From NCBI RefSeq assembly GCF_007855645.1, contig NZ_CP042265.1, positions 434,001 through 498,000 on the forward strand: DNA of 64,000 nt. The letters run 5' to 3'. Under the pieces are notes generated by a model. It was given only the letters and a program-made list of their open reading frames with translations. It had not been told where the DNA came from and ran no database searches. The stretch comes from Qingshengfaniella alkalisoli (GTDB lineage: Bacteria; Pseudomonadota; Alphaproteobacteria; Rhodobacterales; Rhodobacteraceae). Within the stretch, counting starts at the first letter, position 1. The number at the start of each line of letters is the position of its first letter. This document shows positions 36,487 to 45,991 of the stretch, one piece after another. The translations under genes were made by a program, and so were the position numbers.

Positions 36487-37782
36487 ATGGCGAAAATCAC
36501 TGAATTCTCGACCAAACTCATGGATCGGATTGACCGGAAGCGGGACGACCTGATCGCGTTGACGCAAGATCTTGTTCGTATCCCGACACTTAACCCGCCG
36601 GGCGAAAACTATCGCGAGATCTGCGAGTATCTGCGAGACCGGCTAGCCTCTCGCGGGTTTGACGTGGAATTGGTGCGCGGCGAGGGAACACCAGGCGACA
36701 GCGACAAATATCCCCGTTGGAACGTGATCGCACGTTACGAAGGTACGCAAGTCGGCGAATGCGTACATTTCAATTCTCATATCGATGTAGTTGATGTTGG
36801 TGCTGGTTGGACAACGGACCCGTTCGGCGGCGAATTGAAAGACGGCAAGATTTACGGTCGCGGCACCTGTGACATGAAAGGGGGCTTGGCCGCTTCGATC
36901 ATCGCGGCGGAAGCATTCCTTGAAATCTGTCCAGACTTCACCGGTGCCATCGAAATTTCCGGAACTGCAGATGAGGAATCCGGAGGATATGGCGGTGTCG
37001 CCTACCTTGCCGAGAAAGGGTACTTCTCGCCCGAGCGCGTTCAGCACGTCATCATCCCCGAGCCACTGCAGAAGGACCGGATCTGTCTCGGTCATCGAGG
37101 TGTGTATTGGGCTGAAATCGAAACACATGGCGAAATAGCACATGGATCAATGCCGTTTCTCGGAGACTGCGCCGTACGCCATATGGGGGCCGTCCTGCAC
37201 GAGATGGAGGCATCCCTCTATCCCCAACTGGCGCAGAAGCGCACGGAAATGCCCGTTGTTCCCGAAGGCGCGCGCCAATCGACGATGAACATCAATTCGA
37301 TCCATGGCGGACAGGCAGAGCAGGAAACTGACTTCACCGGCCTGCCCTCGCCATGCGTGCCCGACAGCTGCCGCGTCATCGTGGACCGACGTTTCCTGAT
37401 CGAAGAAGATGTCGAAGACGTCGCGCAAGAACTGCGCACCGTGCTGGAAACCGTGAAACATCAGCGCCAGAACTTCCGCTACGACATGCGCGAATTGTTC
37501 CGCGTCATCCCAAGCATGACCGACAAGAACGCCCCCGTGGTCACCAGTGTCGCCAAGGCCATTGGCGACGTGATGGGCAAGCAGCCCGAGTACGTCGTCT
37601 CACCCGGTACCTATGATCAGAAGCACATCGACCGCATCGGCAAGCTCAAGAACTGCATCGCCTATGGCCCCGGCCTTCTGGAAATGGCACATAAGCCTGA
37701 TGAATTTGTCGGAGTTGACGACATGATCGATTCAGCCAAAGTGATGGGGCAAAGCCTGATCGATCTGCTCAAACCACAGTAA
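36487..37782 (+). CDS. M20-family deacylase (ArgE/DapE type)
   Basis: 431-residue metallo-amidohydrolase expected to release an amino acid or amine from an N-acyl group. Metal motifs: FNSHIDVVDVG, GRGTCDMKGG and DEESGGYGG, then a late HKPDEFVG with the last metal histidine. The ATG at 36487 has GGGCAGGCG upstream; the longer frame from 36307 runs into the regulator. First gene of the compact operon continuing to 45990. Which acyl amide it cuts is unknown; it may act on the product of the NylC-type enzyme at the other end of the operon. Confidence 0.88.
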   Translation: MAKITEFSTKLMDRIDRKRDDLIALTQDLVRIPTLNPPGENYREICEYLRDRLASRGFDVELVRGEGTPGDSDKYPRWNVIARYEGTQVGECVHFNSHIDVVDVGAGWTTDPFGGELKDGKIYGRGTCDMKGGLAASIIAAEAFLEICPDFTGAIEISGTADEESGGYGGVAYLAEKGYFSPERVQHVIIPEPLQKDRICLGHRGVYWAEIETHGEIAHGSMPFLGDCAVRHMGAVLHEMEASLYPQLAQKRTEMPVVPEGARQSTMNINSIHGGQAEQETDFTGLPSPCVPDSCRVIVDRRFLIEEDVEDVAQELRTVLETVKHQRQNFRYDMRELFRVIPSMTDKNAPVVTSVAKAIGDVMGKQPEYVVSPGTYDQKHIDRIGKLKNCIAYGPGLLEMAHKPDEFVGVDDMIDSAKVMGQSLIDLLKPQ

Positions 37783-37832
37783 GAGTCCGATCAATCGGGC
37801 CACAACACGGGAACCAACAGGGGATAGCCCAG

Positions 37833-39317
37833 ATGAATAACCTTCTCAGAACGTCGGCCTTCGCCTCGTCATTCGCCTTGCTTGCAGGCCTCGGCGCCGC
37901 ACAGGCGGCCGGCGATGTCACCGTTGGTCTGCAGCTGGAGCCGCCGCATCTTGACCCGACCGGCGCCGCAGCCGGTGCGATTGATCAGGTGCTGTATTCC
38001 AATGTCTTCGAGGGGCTGACCCGTTTCGGTCCTGACGGGTCGGTCGATCCCGGTCTGGCCGAAAGCTGGGAAATCTCTGAGGACGGCACGGAATACACCT
38101 TTCATCTGCACGAAGGCGTGACATTTCACGACGGCACAGATCTGACCGCCGAGGACGTTGTATTCACCTTGGATCGCGCTCGCGCAGAAGAATCTGCTAA
38201 CGCACAGAAGGCGCTGTTTGAGGGGATCGAAAGCGTCGAAGCCGTGGATTCGCTGACCGTGAAAGTTACTCTCAGCGAGCCGGATGGATCCTTCTTGTTC
38301 AACATGGCATGGGGTGACGCCGTGATCGTCGCTCCGGAAAGCATCGAGGACATCAAGTCCAATCCCATTGGCACCGGCGCATTCAAGTTTTCCGACTGGA
38401 CACAGGGCGACAGCATCGACCTGGTGAAAAACCCCGACTACTGGGGCACGCCTGCGGCACTGGACACAGCGACTTTCAAGTTCATCTCGGACCCATCCGC
38501 CGCCTTCGCGGCCGTGATGGCCGAGGATGTAGATGCCTTCTACTCCTATCCTGCGCCTGAAAACCTCGCGAATTTCGAAGCCGACCCACGCTTTCGCGTG
38601 CTCGTGGGATCGACCGAGGGCGAAACGATCCTGGCCATGAACAACGGCGCGGAGCCCTTCAACGATCCCAAGGTGCGTGAGGCTGTAGCCCATGCGATTG
38701 ATCGTAGCGCGCTGATCGACGGTGCGATGTTCGGCTATGGCGAGCCCATCGGCACGCATTTCGCACCGCACAACCCCGACTATGTCGACCTGACCGAGCA
38801 GTCGAATTACGATCCTGAAAGGTCCAAACAATTGCTGGAAGAAGCGGGCTACGGCGACGGGTTTACCACGACGTTGAAACTGCCGCCGCCCTCTTACGCC
38901 CGGCGCGGCGGCGAGATCATCGCCGCCCAGCTTCGTGAGGTTGGAATCGAGACTGAAATCACCAATGTCGAATGGGCGCAGTGGCTGGAAAACGTGTTCA
39001 ACGGCAAGGATTTCGGCCTGACAATCGTGTCGCACACCGAACCGATGGATATCGGAATCTACGCGCGTCCCGACTACTATTTCCAATACGACAACCCCGA
39101 TTTCCAGCAGGTGATCGAGACACTGACCGCCACCGCCGATCCGGAAGGCCGCAGCAAGTTATGGCAACAGGCTCAACAGATTATCGCGGATGATTATGTG
39201 AACGGATACCTGTTTCAGCTGCCGCTGATGAGCGTGGTCAAAACGGGTCTGGAAGGCATCTGGGCGGACGCACCGACCCAAGCCGTCGATCTGACCGCCG
39301 TCCATTGGGCCGAATGA
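37833..39317 (+). CDS. Oligopeptide-type ABC transporter binding protein (family 5)
   Basis: 494 residues, DppA/OppA/NikA superfamily. A signal peptide ends near residue 27 (SFALLAGLGAAQAA). The mature start GDVTVGLQLEPPHLDPTG is typical, and the domain has the SWEISEDGTEYTFHLHEGVTFHDG and IGTGAFKFSDW motifs, each read as a short stretch. GGGGATAGCCCAG supplies the ribosome site. The ligand may be a short peptide, N-acyl amino acid or amide oligomer. A stable hairpin follows the stop, before the permease. Confidence 0.93.
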   Translation: MNNLLRTSAFASSFALLAGLGAAQAAGDVTVGLQLEPPHLDPTGAAAGAIDQVLYSNVFEGLTRFGPDGSVDPGLAESWEISEDGTEYTFHLHEGVTFHDGTDLTAEDVVFTLDRARAEESANAQKALFEGIESVEAVDSLTVKVTLSEPDGSFLFNMAWGDAVIVAPESIEDIKSNPIGTGAFKFSDWTQGDSIDLVKNPDYWGTPAALDTATFKFISDPSAAFAAVMAEDVDAFYSYPAPENLANFEADPRFRVLVGSTEGETILAMNNGAEPFNDPKVREAVAHAIDRSALIDGAMFGYGEPIGTHFAPHNPDYVDLTEQSNYDPERSKQLLEEAGYGDGFTTTLKLPPPSYARRGGEIIAAQLREVGIETEITNVEWAQWLENVFNGKDFGLTIVSHTEPMDIGIYARPDYYFQYDNPDFQQVIETLTATADPEGRSKLWQQAQQIIADDYVNGYLFQLPLMSVVKTGLEGIWADAPTQAVDLTAVHWAE

Positions 39318-39323
39318 TCCCTG

Positions 39324-39348
39324 GTCCCGGCGCTATGGCCGCCGGGAC
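39324..39348 (+). other. mRNA hairpin between binding protein and permease genes
   Basis: GTCCCGGCG / CGCCGGGAC, a perfect 9-bp stem with a 7-base loop, just after the binding-protein stop. No T-run, so it probably stabilises the upstream message and lowers permease expression, as is common after binding-protein genes. Confidence 0.6.
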
Positions 39349-39369
39349 ATCCCCTAACAGCGATACAGC

Positions 39370-40317
39370 ATGATCCGATACACCCTGAAACGTCTGCAAT
39401 CGCTGATCATCAGCCTGATTGTCGCGAGCATCGTGATTTTCGCAGCGATTGAGATCGTACCCGGTGACCCGGCAAGCTTCATGTTGGGCGTGAACGCGCA
39501 GCCCGATACGGTCGCCGCCTTGCGTGAACAACTCGGCCTCGATGTCCCGTTATATCAGCGATACCTGAACTGGATCGGCGGAATGCTGACAGGTGATTTC
39601 GGTGTCTCCTATACCTATCGGACACCGGTTTCCGACATTATTGGCGAACGGCTGTGGATATCACTTCCGCTCGCCCTCTATGCTCTTTCACTGACCGTTC
39701 TGGTCGCGTTTCCAGTTGGCATTCTGGCCGCATCCCGTCGCGGGTCGGCCACGGATGTCACGGTGATGGGGGCCACGCAATTGGGCGTGGCGATCCCCAA
39801 CTTCTGGTTCGCAATGCTGATGGTGCTGGTCTTTGCCATCAATTTACGCTGGTTCTCGGCAGGCGGATTTCCCGGTTGGGACGCAGGGTTTTGGGTCGCC
39901 TTGAAGGCCCTCACCCTACCGGCTATCGCGCTGGCCCTGCCACAGGCCTCGATCCTTGCGCGAGTCATGCGATCATCGCTTTTGGACACCCTGTCCGAAG
40001 ACTACATCCGCACCTGCCGGGCAAAGGGGCTGACCCGAAAACAGGCGTTGTGGCGGCATGCGCTGCGCAATGCGCTCATTCCGGTTCTGACCATCGTCGG
40101 GCTGCAATTCTCGTTCCTTCTGGCAGGCGCGATCATCATCGAGAACGTCTTCTTCCTGCCCGGTCTCGGACGGCTTGTGTTCCAGAGCATTTCTCAACGT
40201 GACCTGATCGTTGTTGAAAGCGTAGTGATGATGCTGGTCTTTGCTGTGATCGTCGTGAATTTCGCGGTCGACCTGGCCTATGCGTGGGTCGATCCGCGCC
40301 TTCGGGGGCGGCAGTGA
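39370..40317 (+). CDS. ABC transporter permease, DppB type
   Basis: 315 residues with about six membrane segments: MIRYTLKRLQSLIISLIVASIVIFAAIEIVPGDPASFML opens it (family 5 permease start) and the EAA loop region RTCRAKGLTRKQALWRHALRNALIPVLT docks the ATPase. Ends with ADLAYAWVDPRLR. Its TGA overlaps the next ATG (TGATG). Pairs with DppC-type permease to form the channel. Confidence 0.94.
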   Translation: MIRYTLKRLQSLIISLIVASIVIFAAIEIVPGDPASFMLGVNAQPDTVAALREQLGLDVPLYQRYLNWIGGMLTGDFGVSYTYRTPVSDIIGERLWISLPLALYALSLTVLVAFPVGILAASRRGSATDVTVMGATQLGVAIPNFWFAMLMVLVFAINLRWFSAGGFPGWDAGFWVALKALTLPAIALALPQASILARVMRSSLLDTLSEDYIRTCRAKGLTRKQALWRHALRNALIPVLTIVGLQFSFLLAGAIIIENVFFLPGLGRLVFQSISQRDLIVVESVVMMLVFAVIVVNFAVDLAYAWVDPRLRGRQ

Positions 40318-41162
40318 TGCAGGATATCGCCATCGCGCGCGCCGTTTTCAGATCTCGCGGCCTGATGATCGGGCTGACACTGACCCTGATCTTTGCCGGG
40401 GCTGCCCTGCTTTCCTTCGCCTGGACACCTTTCGACGTCACCAAGATCGATGTTGCTTCCAAACTCCAGCCACCTTCCATGTTGCATTGGTTCGGCACGG
40501 ATCATTTTGGACGCGACATCTTTTCCATGATCATGGTGGGCGCGCGCACTTCCATTGCCGTAGCACTCGTCGCGGTAGGGATCGGGATGGGGATTGGCGT
40601 GCCGCTTGGCCTGACAGCCGCCGCCAGGCGCGGCAGTTTCCTTGATGAGTTCATCATGCGGGGCAATGATCTGGTCTTCGCCTTTCCATCGCTGCTGATT
40701 GCCATCCTGATCACTGCCATCTTCGGCCCGTCTGCTGTGAACGCGATCATCGCGATCGGCATCTTTAACATCCCCGTCTTCGCCCGCGTTACACGCGGGG
40801 CCGCGCTGTCGCTGTGGAAACTCGACTACATCCTCGCCGCGCGCGTCGCGGGAAAGGGTGCCACCCGTATCTCCGCCGAGCATATCCTGCCAAACGTAAT
40901 GAACCTGCTGATCGTGCAGGGAACCATCCAGTTTTCGATGGGCATACTCGCCGAGGCGTCGCTCAGCTATGTAGGGCTTGGCGCACAGCCTCCAACTCCG
41001 AGCTGGGGACGGATGCTTGCCGAAAGCCAAACGATGATCTCGCTTGCACCACATATGGCGATCTTCCCCGGCCTCGCCATTGTGCTGACCGTGCTGGGCC
41101 TGAACCTTGCCGGCGACGGGTTGCGCGACCTTCTCGACCCCAAGATCCGAAAGGCCCGCTGA
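40317..41162 (+). CDS. ABC transporter permease, DppC type
   Basis: 281 residues, OppC/DppC family. Begins MQDIAIARAVFRSRGLMIGLTLTLI and contains the conserved HWFGTDHFGRDIFSMIMVGAR segment after the first helix, then the ATPase-docking loop around VAGKGATRISAEHILPNVMN. Start taken at 40317, overlapping the DppB stop by one base; a longer frame from 40284 is open but starts inside dppB. Its own TGA overlaps the ATPase ATG. Confidence 0.94.
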   Translation: MQDIAIARAVFRSRGLMIGLTLTLIFAGAALLSFAWTPFDVTKIDVASKLQPPSMLHWFGTDHFGRDIFSMIMVGARTSIAVALVAVGIGMGIGVPLGLTAAARRGSFLDEFIMRGNDLVFAFPSLLIAILITAIFGPSAVNAIIAIGIFNIPVFARVTRGAALSLWKLDYILAARVAGKGATRISAEHILPNVMNLLIVQGTIQFSMGILAEASLSYVGLGAQPPTPSWGRMLAESQTMISLAPHMAIFPGLAIVLTVLGLNLAGDGLRDLLDPKIRKAR

Positions 41163-42748
41163 TGAGCCTGCTCGACATCCGCAACCTGTCCTTGTCCATA
41201 CACGGCTACCCCATCTTGCGGGACGTTTCGCTGTCGATAGCACCCGGCGAAGTGATGGGCGTGATCGGGGAAAGCGGCTCGGGCAAATCGATGACCGCTT
41301 TCAGCGTCATGCAACTTCTACCCGATGGTGCGCGGGTGAGCGGTGAGATCCTGCTTGAAGATCGCAACCTCCTCGAGCTGAATGAACCGTCCCTGTGCAG
41401 AATGCGCGGGCGCGACATCGGCATGGTGTTTCAGGAACCCATGACCGCGCTGAACCCGGTCAAGACGATTGGCGATCAGGTGGCTGAAACGATCCGCATC
41501 CATGAACCCAAGACCTCTCGCGCAGATGCACTGCGGCGCGCACAGGATGCGCTGGAGCGGTGCGAGCTTCCCACCGACCGCTTTCCGCTCAGCCGATACC
41601 CGCACGAATTGTCCGGCGGGCAGCGGCAGCGCGTCGTCATTGCCATGGCCATTGCGCTGCAACCCAAGCTGCTGATCGCGGATGAACCAACAACGGCACT
41701 TGATGTGACCACTCAGGCACAAATTCTTACGCTATTGCGGCGGCTGGTGGATGAAGACGGCATGGGCCTGATGATGATCACCCATGATCTGGCCGTTGTG
41801 TCAGATCTTGCCGACCGGATCACAATCATGCTGAACGGCGAGGTGGTCGAGGCGGGCGACGCAAAGATGCTCTACCGCCAAATGACGCACCCCTACACCA
41901 AAGCGCTGTTTGCAGCCTCCGCGCATCAGCCGGACCGGCAGGAGCATCTCGCTGAAGACACGCTTCTGAGCGTTCGCAATGTCGTGCGCGAATACGATAC
42001 GCCTCGCTCCGGATGGTTTGGCAAGCACGGCACTTTCCGCGCTGTCAAAGGGGTCAGCTTTGACCTGAAACGGGGCGAAAGTCTTGGGCTGGTCGGTGAA
42101 AGCGGCTGCGGTAAATCCACCCTGACCCGTGCGATTCTGGGGCTAGAAGACGTGCAGGCGGGCGAGATCACTCTGGACGACGAACCTGTCTTCACGCATG
42201 GAAATGCCAGCCGTTCCGTCCGGCGCAAGATGCAGGTCGTGTTTCAGGATCCCTACGGTTCCTTTAATCCGCGTCACAAGGTTGGGCGGCTGGTGACGGA
42301 GCCTTTCCACCTGCTGGACAACCCGCCGACAGGGACCGCGCGCGACGCGGCCATCGCAGAGGCCCTGACCAGCGTTGGTTTGTCTCCCGATGACCGAAAC
42401 AGGTACATCCACGAGTTTTCGGGAGGGCAGCGCCAGCGCATTGCCATAGCGCGCGCACTGATCATCAAGCCCGAATTGATCATTCTGGACGAAGCCGTGT
42501 CCGCACTCGATGTGTCGATCCGGGCTCAGATACTCGATCTTCTGGCAGATTTGTCGGCGCAGTTCGACCTGAGCTACCTGTTCATTTCTCATGATCTGTC
42601 CGTGGTGCGATCGATTACGGATCGCGTGCTCGTGATGCAGGCAGGCGAGTTTGTCGAACAGGGTGAGACCGAGCAGGTCTTTACCACTCCACAACACCCC
42701 TACACACAAAAGCTGTTGACGGCGGCCCCTGTTCTGCCTGCCGCTTGA
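41162..42748 (+). CDS. Fused dual-domain ABC ATPase (DppD-DppF type)
   Basis: 528 residues with two complete ATPase units in one chain, as in YejF or GsiA. Unit 1: Walker A GESGSGKSM, signature LSGGQRQRV, Walker B LIADEPTTALD, then the PYTKALFAA family tail. Unit 2: Walker A GESGCGKST, signature FSGGQRQRI, Walker B LIILDEAVSALD, with PYTQKLL at the end. Start at 41162 overlaps the DppC stop. One gene therefore powers the importer. Confidence 0.94.
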   Translation: MSLLDIRNLSLSIHGYPILRDVSLSIAPGEVMGVIGESGSGKSMTAFSVMQLLPDGARVSGEILLEDRNLLELNEPSLCRMRGRDIGMVFQEPMTALNPVKTIGDQVAETIRIHEPKTSRADALRRAQDALERCELPTDRFPLSRYPHELSGGQRQRVVIAMAIALQPKLLIADEPTTALDVTTQAQILTLLRRLVDEDGMGLMMITHDLAVVSDLADRITIMLNGEVVEAGDAKMLYRQMTHPYTKALFAASAHQPDRQEHLAEDTLLSVRNVVREYDTPRSGWFGKHGTFRAVKGVSFDLKRGESLGLVGESGCGKSTLTRAILGLEDVQAGEITLDDEPVFTHGNASRSVRRKMQVVFQDPYGSFNPRHKVGRLVTEPFHLLDNPPTGTARDAAIAEALTSVGLSPDDRNRYIHEFSGGQRQRIAIARALIIKPELIILDEAVSALDVSIRAQILDLLADLSAQFDLSYLFISHDLSVVRSITDRVLVMQAGEFVEQGETEQVFTTPQHPYTQKLLTAAPVLPAA

Positions 42749-42763
42749 CGATAAGGATACCTG

Positions 42764-44218
42764 ATGCCCCTACCCGATCTTTGGTTTGCACCATCCCTTT
42801 GCTTCATCGACAGTCAGTGGCGAAAGGCTGAATCTGGCGACACGCTGCCGATCTTTGATCCCTCGACGGGCGAAGAGATCGGTGCAATCGCAAAAGGCGG
42901 CGCTGCGGATATCGACCAAGCCGTCAACGCAGCCGAACGCTCGCGACAGGGTGACTGGGGCCGCATGACAGCACCAGAGCGCGGGCGCGTCTTGGCCCGC
43001 ATCGGTCAAATCGTGCTGGAACGCGTCGACGCCCTGGCCCGGATCGAAGCGACCGATGTTGGCAAGCCGCTGAAACAGGCCAAGGCCGACGCCGTCGCTC
43101 TTGCGCGATACATGGAGTTCTACGCAGGCGCAGCAGACAAGCTCCATGGACAAACGATCCCCTATCTGGATGGCTACACCGTCTACACGCTGCGCGAGCC
43201 ACACGGCGTGACAGGGCACATCATCCCGTGGAACTATCCCATGCAGATCATCGGGCGCTCGGTCGGGGCGGCGCTGGCCACGGGTAACGCCGCCGTTCTG
43301 AAACCCGCCGAAGAGGCCTGTCTGACCGCACTTGCCTTCGCGGACATTGCCCGCGAAGCTGGGCTGCCGGCAGGCGCATTGAACGTCGTTCCGGGTCTGG
43401 GAGAGGAAGCTGGGGCCGCGCTATCATCGCATCCGGGCATCCATCACATTTCATTCACCGGCTCCGTTGGCGTCGGCAAGCTGATCCAGTCGACCGCATC
43501 GCAAAACGTCGTTCCGGTCACGTTGGAGCTTGGCGGCAAGTCCCCGCAGCTTGTGTTTGATGATGCCGATCTAGATGCGGCGCTGCCATTTCTGGTAAAT
43601 GCTGGCATCCAAAACGCGGGCCAGACCTGCTCCGCATCGTCACGGATCTTGGTTCAACGCGGGGTCTATAACGAGGTGATGTCGCGCATGGCTGAGCACT
43701 ACAGCGCGTTGCGGGTTGGCCCAGCGATGGCCGATCTCGATGTGGGACCGTTGATTTCCGCGAAGCAGAAAAAGATCGTTTCCAGTTTTCTCGAACAGGG
43801 CGGCCAGTTGGAGATGGTCGCAAAGGGCCGGATCATGGACGATGCCCCGAGCGACGGCAACTACATCGCGCCGCATCTGTTCGCGGGCGTTTCGCCCGAC
43901 CACGCGCTGGCGCAGGACGAGATTTTCGGCCCGGTGCAAGTGGTCATTCCGTTTCAGGATGAATCAGACGCGGTAGCCATCGCCAACGGCACCAAGTTCG
44001 GGCTGGTCGCGTCCGTCTGGACACGCGACGGGGCACGGCAAATGCGGCTGGCGCGGGCATTGCGGTCAGGACAGGTTTTTTTGAACAATTACGGTGCGGG
44101 TGGCGGGGTAGAGCTGCCCTTTGGCGGCACCGGCCTGTCCGGTCACGGTCGCGAGAAAGGGTTCGAAGCGCTCTACGGCTTCACAACGCTCAAAACCGTC
44201 GCTGCACTTCACGGGTAG
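42764..44218 (+). CDS. NAD(P)-dependent aldehyde dehydrogenase
   Basis: 484 residues, the betaine/amino-aldehyde dehydrogenase-like group. Visible catalytic parts: the general base E255 in LELGGKSPQLVF, the nucleophile C289 in NAGQTCSASSR, N157 in IIPWNYPMQ, and the cofactor motif FTGSVGVGK. Oxidises an aldehyde to an acid. Sixteen bases after the ATPase gene and ten before the SDR gene, so it is part of the same unit and probably handles an aldehyde formed from the imported compound. The aldehyde is not identifiable from sequence. Confidence 0.9.
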   Translation: MPLPDLWFAPSLCFIDSQWRKAESGDTLPIFDPSTGEEIGAIAKGGAADIDQAVNAAERSRQGDWGRMTAPERGRVLARIGQIVLERVDALARIEATDVGKPLKQAKADAVALARYMEFYAGAADKLHGQTIPYLDGYTVYTLREPHGVTGHIIPWNYPMQIIGRSVGAALATGNAAVLKPAEEACLTALAFADIAREAGLPAGALNVVPGLGEEAGAALSSHPGIHHISFTGSVGVGKLIQSTASQNVVPVTLELGGKSPQLVFDDADLDAALPFLVNAGIQNAGQTCSASSRILVQRGVYNEVMSRMAEHYSALRVGPAMADLDVGPLISAKQKKIVSSFLEQGGQLEMVAKGRIMDDAPSDGNYIAPHLFAGVSPDHALAQDEIFGPVQVVIPFQDESDAVAIANGTKFGLVASVWTRDGARQMRLARALRSGQVFLNNYGAGGGVELPFGGTGLSGHGREKGFEALYGFTTLKTVAALHG

Positions 44219-44227
44219 GAGGACAAG

Positions 44228-44974
44228 ATGAGACTGGCAGGTAAAACAGCTATTGTGACAGGTGGGGCATCGGGTTTCGGTGCAGGCATTGTCCGCAAGT
44301 TCGCGACGGAAGGGGCAAGGGTGATGATCGTCGATCTGAACCTGGACGCTGCCGAGGCGCTGGCAGACGAACTGGGCGAAAGTGTGTCAGCATTTCAATG
44401 CAATGTCGCCAAAAGCGATGAGGTCGCGCGCATGACGAGCGCCGCCATCGACAGGATGGGCCAGATCGACATTCTGGTGAACAATGCCGGCATCACGCAT
44501 CTGCCCGCACCGATGGAAGACATCAGCGAAGACGATTTCGACAGGGTTCTGGCGGTGAATGCCAAATCGGTCTATCTGACCGCCCGGCATATTGTCCCAC
44601 ATATGAAAGCCCGCAAGACCGGCTCGATCCTGAATGTGGCCTCTACGGCGGGGGTCAGTCCGCGGCCTCGGCTAAGCTGGTATAACGCGTCCAAGGGCTG
44701 GATGATCACCGCCACACGGTCCATGGCGGTTGAACTGGCCCCCGAAGGCATCCGGGTGAACGCGATCAACCCCGTCGCAGGCGAGACACCATTGCTCAAA
44801 TCCTTCATGGGCGAGGATACACCGGAAATCCGGGCGAAGTTCCTGTCTACCATTCCCATGGGGCGCTTCTCAACGCCGGACGACATGGGCAACGCTGCGT
44901 GCTACCTGTGTTCGGACGAAGCCAGCATGGTCACCGGCGTCTGCATGGAAGTCGATGGTGGCCGCTGCATCTGA
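44228..44974 (+). CDS. Short-chain dehydrogenase/reductase
   Basis: 248-residue Rossmann oxidoreductase. NAD(P) motif TGGASGFGAG at residues 11-20, the NNAG motif at residues 85-88, catalytic S139, Y152 and K156 in SWYNASKGW, then RVNAINP. All catalytic residues of an active classical SDR are present. Its D38 at the end of the second strand favours NAD over NADP. Probably interconverts an alcohol and ketone in the same pathway as the aldehyde dehydrogenase. GGAGGACAAG is its ribosome site. Confidence 0.92.
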   Translation: MRLAGKTAIVTGGASGFGAGIVRKFATEGARVMIVDLNLDAAEALADELGESVSAFQCNVAKSDEVARMTSAAIDRMGQIDILVNNAGITHLPAPMEDISEDDFDRVLAVNAKSVYLTARHIVPHMKARKTGSILNVASTAGVSPRPRLSWYNASKGWMITATRSMAVELAPEGIRVNAINPVAGETPLLKSFMGEDTPEIRAKFLSTIPMGRFSTPDDMGNAACYLCSDEASMVTGVCMEVDGGRCI

Positions 44975-44988
44975 ACCCAGAGGACTAC

Positions 44989-45990
44989 ATGATCAGACCC
45001 GGACCCCGAAACCTCATTACCGACGTTGCTGGTTTGCGTGTCGGCAATGCTCAGAATGATGCGGTCAAGTCGGGCACGACCGTCCTGACGGCTGACGCGC
45101 CCTTTACGGCAGCAGTGCATGTGATGGGCGGCGCACCGGGAACCCGCGAAACCGATCTGCTGGCCCCCGACAAGACGGTGGAACAGGTCGACGCGCTGGT
45201 GCTGTCGGGCGGGTCCGCGTTCGGGCTGGATGCTGCATCCGGCGTGGTCGATGCGCTGCGCGAGGACGATCGGGGCTTCGCGGTCGGTGGCATACGCGTT
45301 CCTATCGTTCCTGCTGCGATCCTTTTCGATCTGCTTAATGGTGGCGACAAGTCATGGTCAAGTAACCCTTATCGCAACCTTGGGGAGCACGCCTACGCCG
45401 TTGCCGGGCAGGACTTCGCACTCGGCAGCGTGGGCGCGGGCACAGGGGCCACCACTGCAACACTCAAGGGTGGACTTGGCTCAGCGTCGGCCATTCTGGA
45501 AAATGGCATCACCGTGGGGGCGCTGGTCGCGGCGAACCCGCTGGGTTCCGTGACGACCCCGGGCAACAGGCACTTTTGGGCCGCACAGGTCGAGCTGAAC
45601 GGAGAATTCGGCGGCGTCGGACAGGATACCACCCTCGATCCCGCAGCGCGTCTGCCGCTTAAAACCGACATGCGGCGCCAAGCTGGCAACACAACGATCG
45701 CGATTGTCGCCACTGACGCCCAATTGACCAAACCTCAGGCCCATCGCGTCGCGACAGCCGCACATGACGGTATGGCCCGCGCCATCGTCCCGTCGCACAC
45801 GCCGATGGATGGCGATCTCGTCTTCGCGGCGGCGACCGGCGCCAAGCCGCTGTCAGATCCCCCGCTGGACATTTTGCAAATCGGTCACGGGGCGGCCCAA
45901 TGTCTGGCTCGTGCCATTGCCCGCGCCATATATGCGGCAAGTCCAACCAAAGACGACCTTCTGCCATGCTGGTCGGACGTGAACCGCTAG
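44989..45990 (+). CDS. P1-family (S58/NylC-type) aminopeptidase or amide hydrolase
   Basis: 333-residue Ntn-type hydrolase related to DmpA, BapA and the nylon-oligomer hydrolase NylC. Family members self-cut just before a Ser or Thr that becomes the nucleophile. Here the site reads GNTTIAIVAT: cleavage N234/T235 would make T235 the nucleophile, as Asn/Thr in NylC rather than Gly/Ser in DmpA. The glycine-rich SGGSAFGLDAASGV segment of the alpha chain is also present. AGAGGACTAC precedes the ATG. Last gene of the operon. The natural substrate could be a beta-peptide, an omega-amino acid oligomer or an amide-linked compound. Confidence 0.85.
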   Translation: MIRPGPRNLITDVAGLRVGNAQNDAVKSGTTVLTADAPFTAAVHVMGGAPGTRETDLLAPDKTVEQVDALVLSGGSAFGLDAASGVVDALREDDRGFAVGGIRVPIVPAAILFDLLNGGDKSWSSNPYRNLGEHAYAVAGQDFALGSVGAGTGATTATLKGGLGSASAILENGITVGALVAANPLGSVTTPGNRHFWAAQVELNGEFGGVGQDTTLDPAARLPLKTDMRRQAGNTTIAIVATDAQLTKPQAHRVATAAHDGMARAIVPSHTPMDGDLVFAAATGAKPLSDPPLDILQIGHGAAQCLARAIARAIYAASPTKDDLLPCWSDVNR

Positions 45991-45991
45991 A

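Noticed and set aside
37869-39086. 405-codon minus-strand frame opposite the oligopeptide binding protein
   Set aside because: The plus strand encodes a clear family 5 binding protein with a signal peptide.
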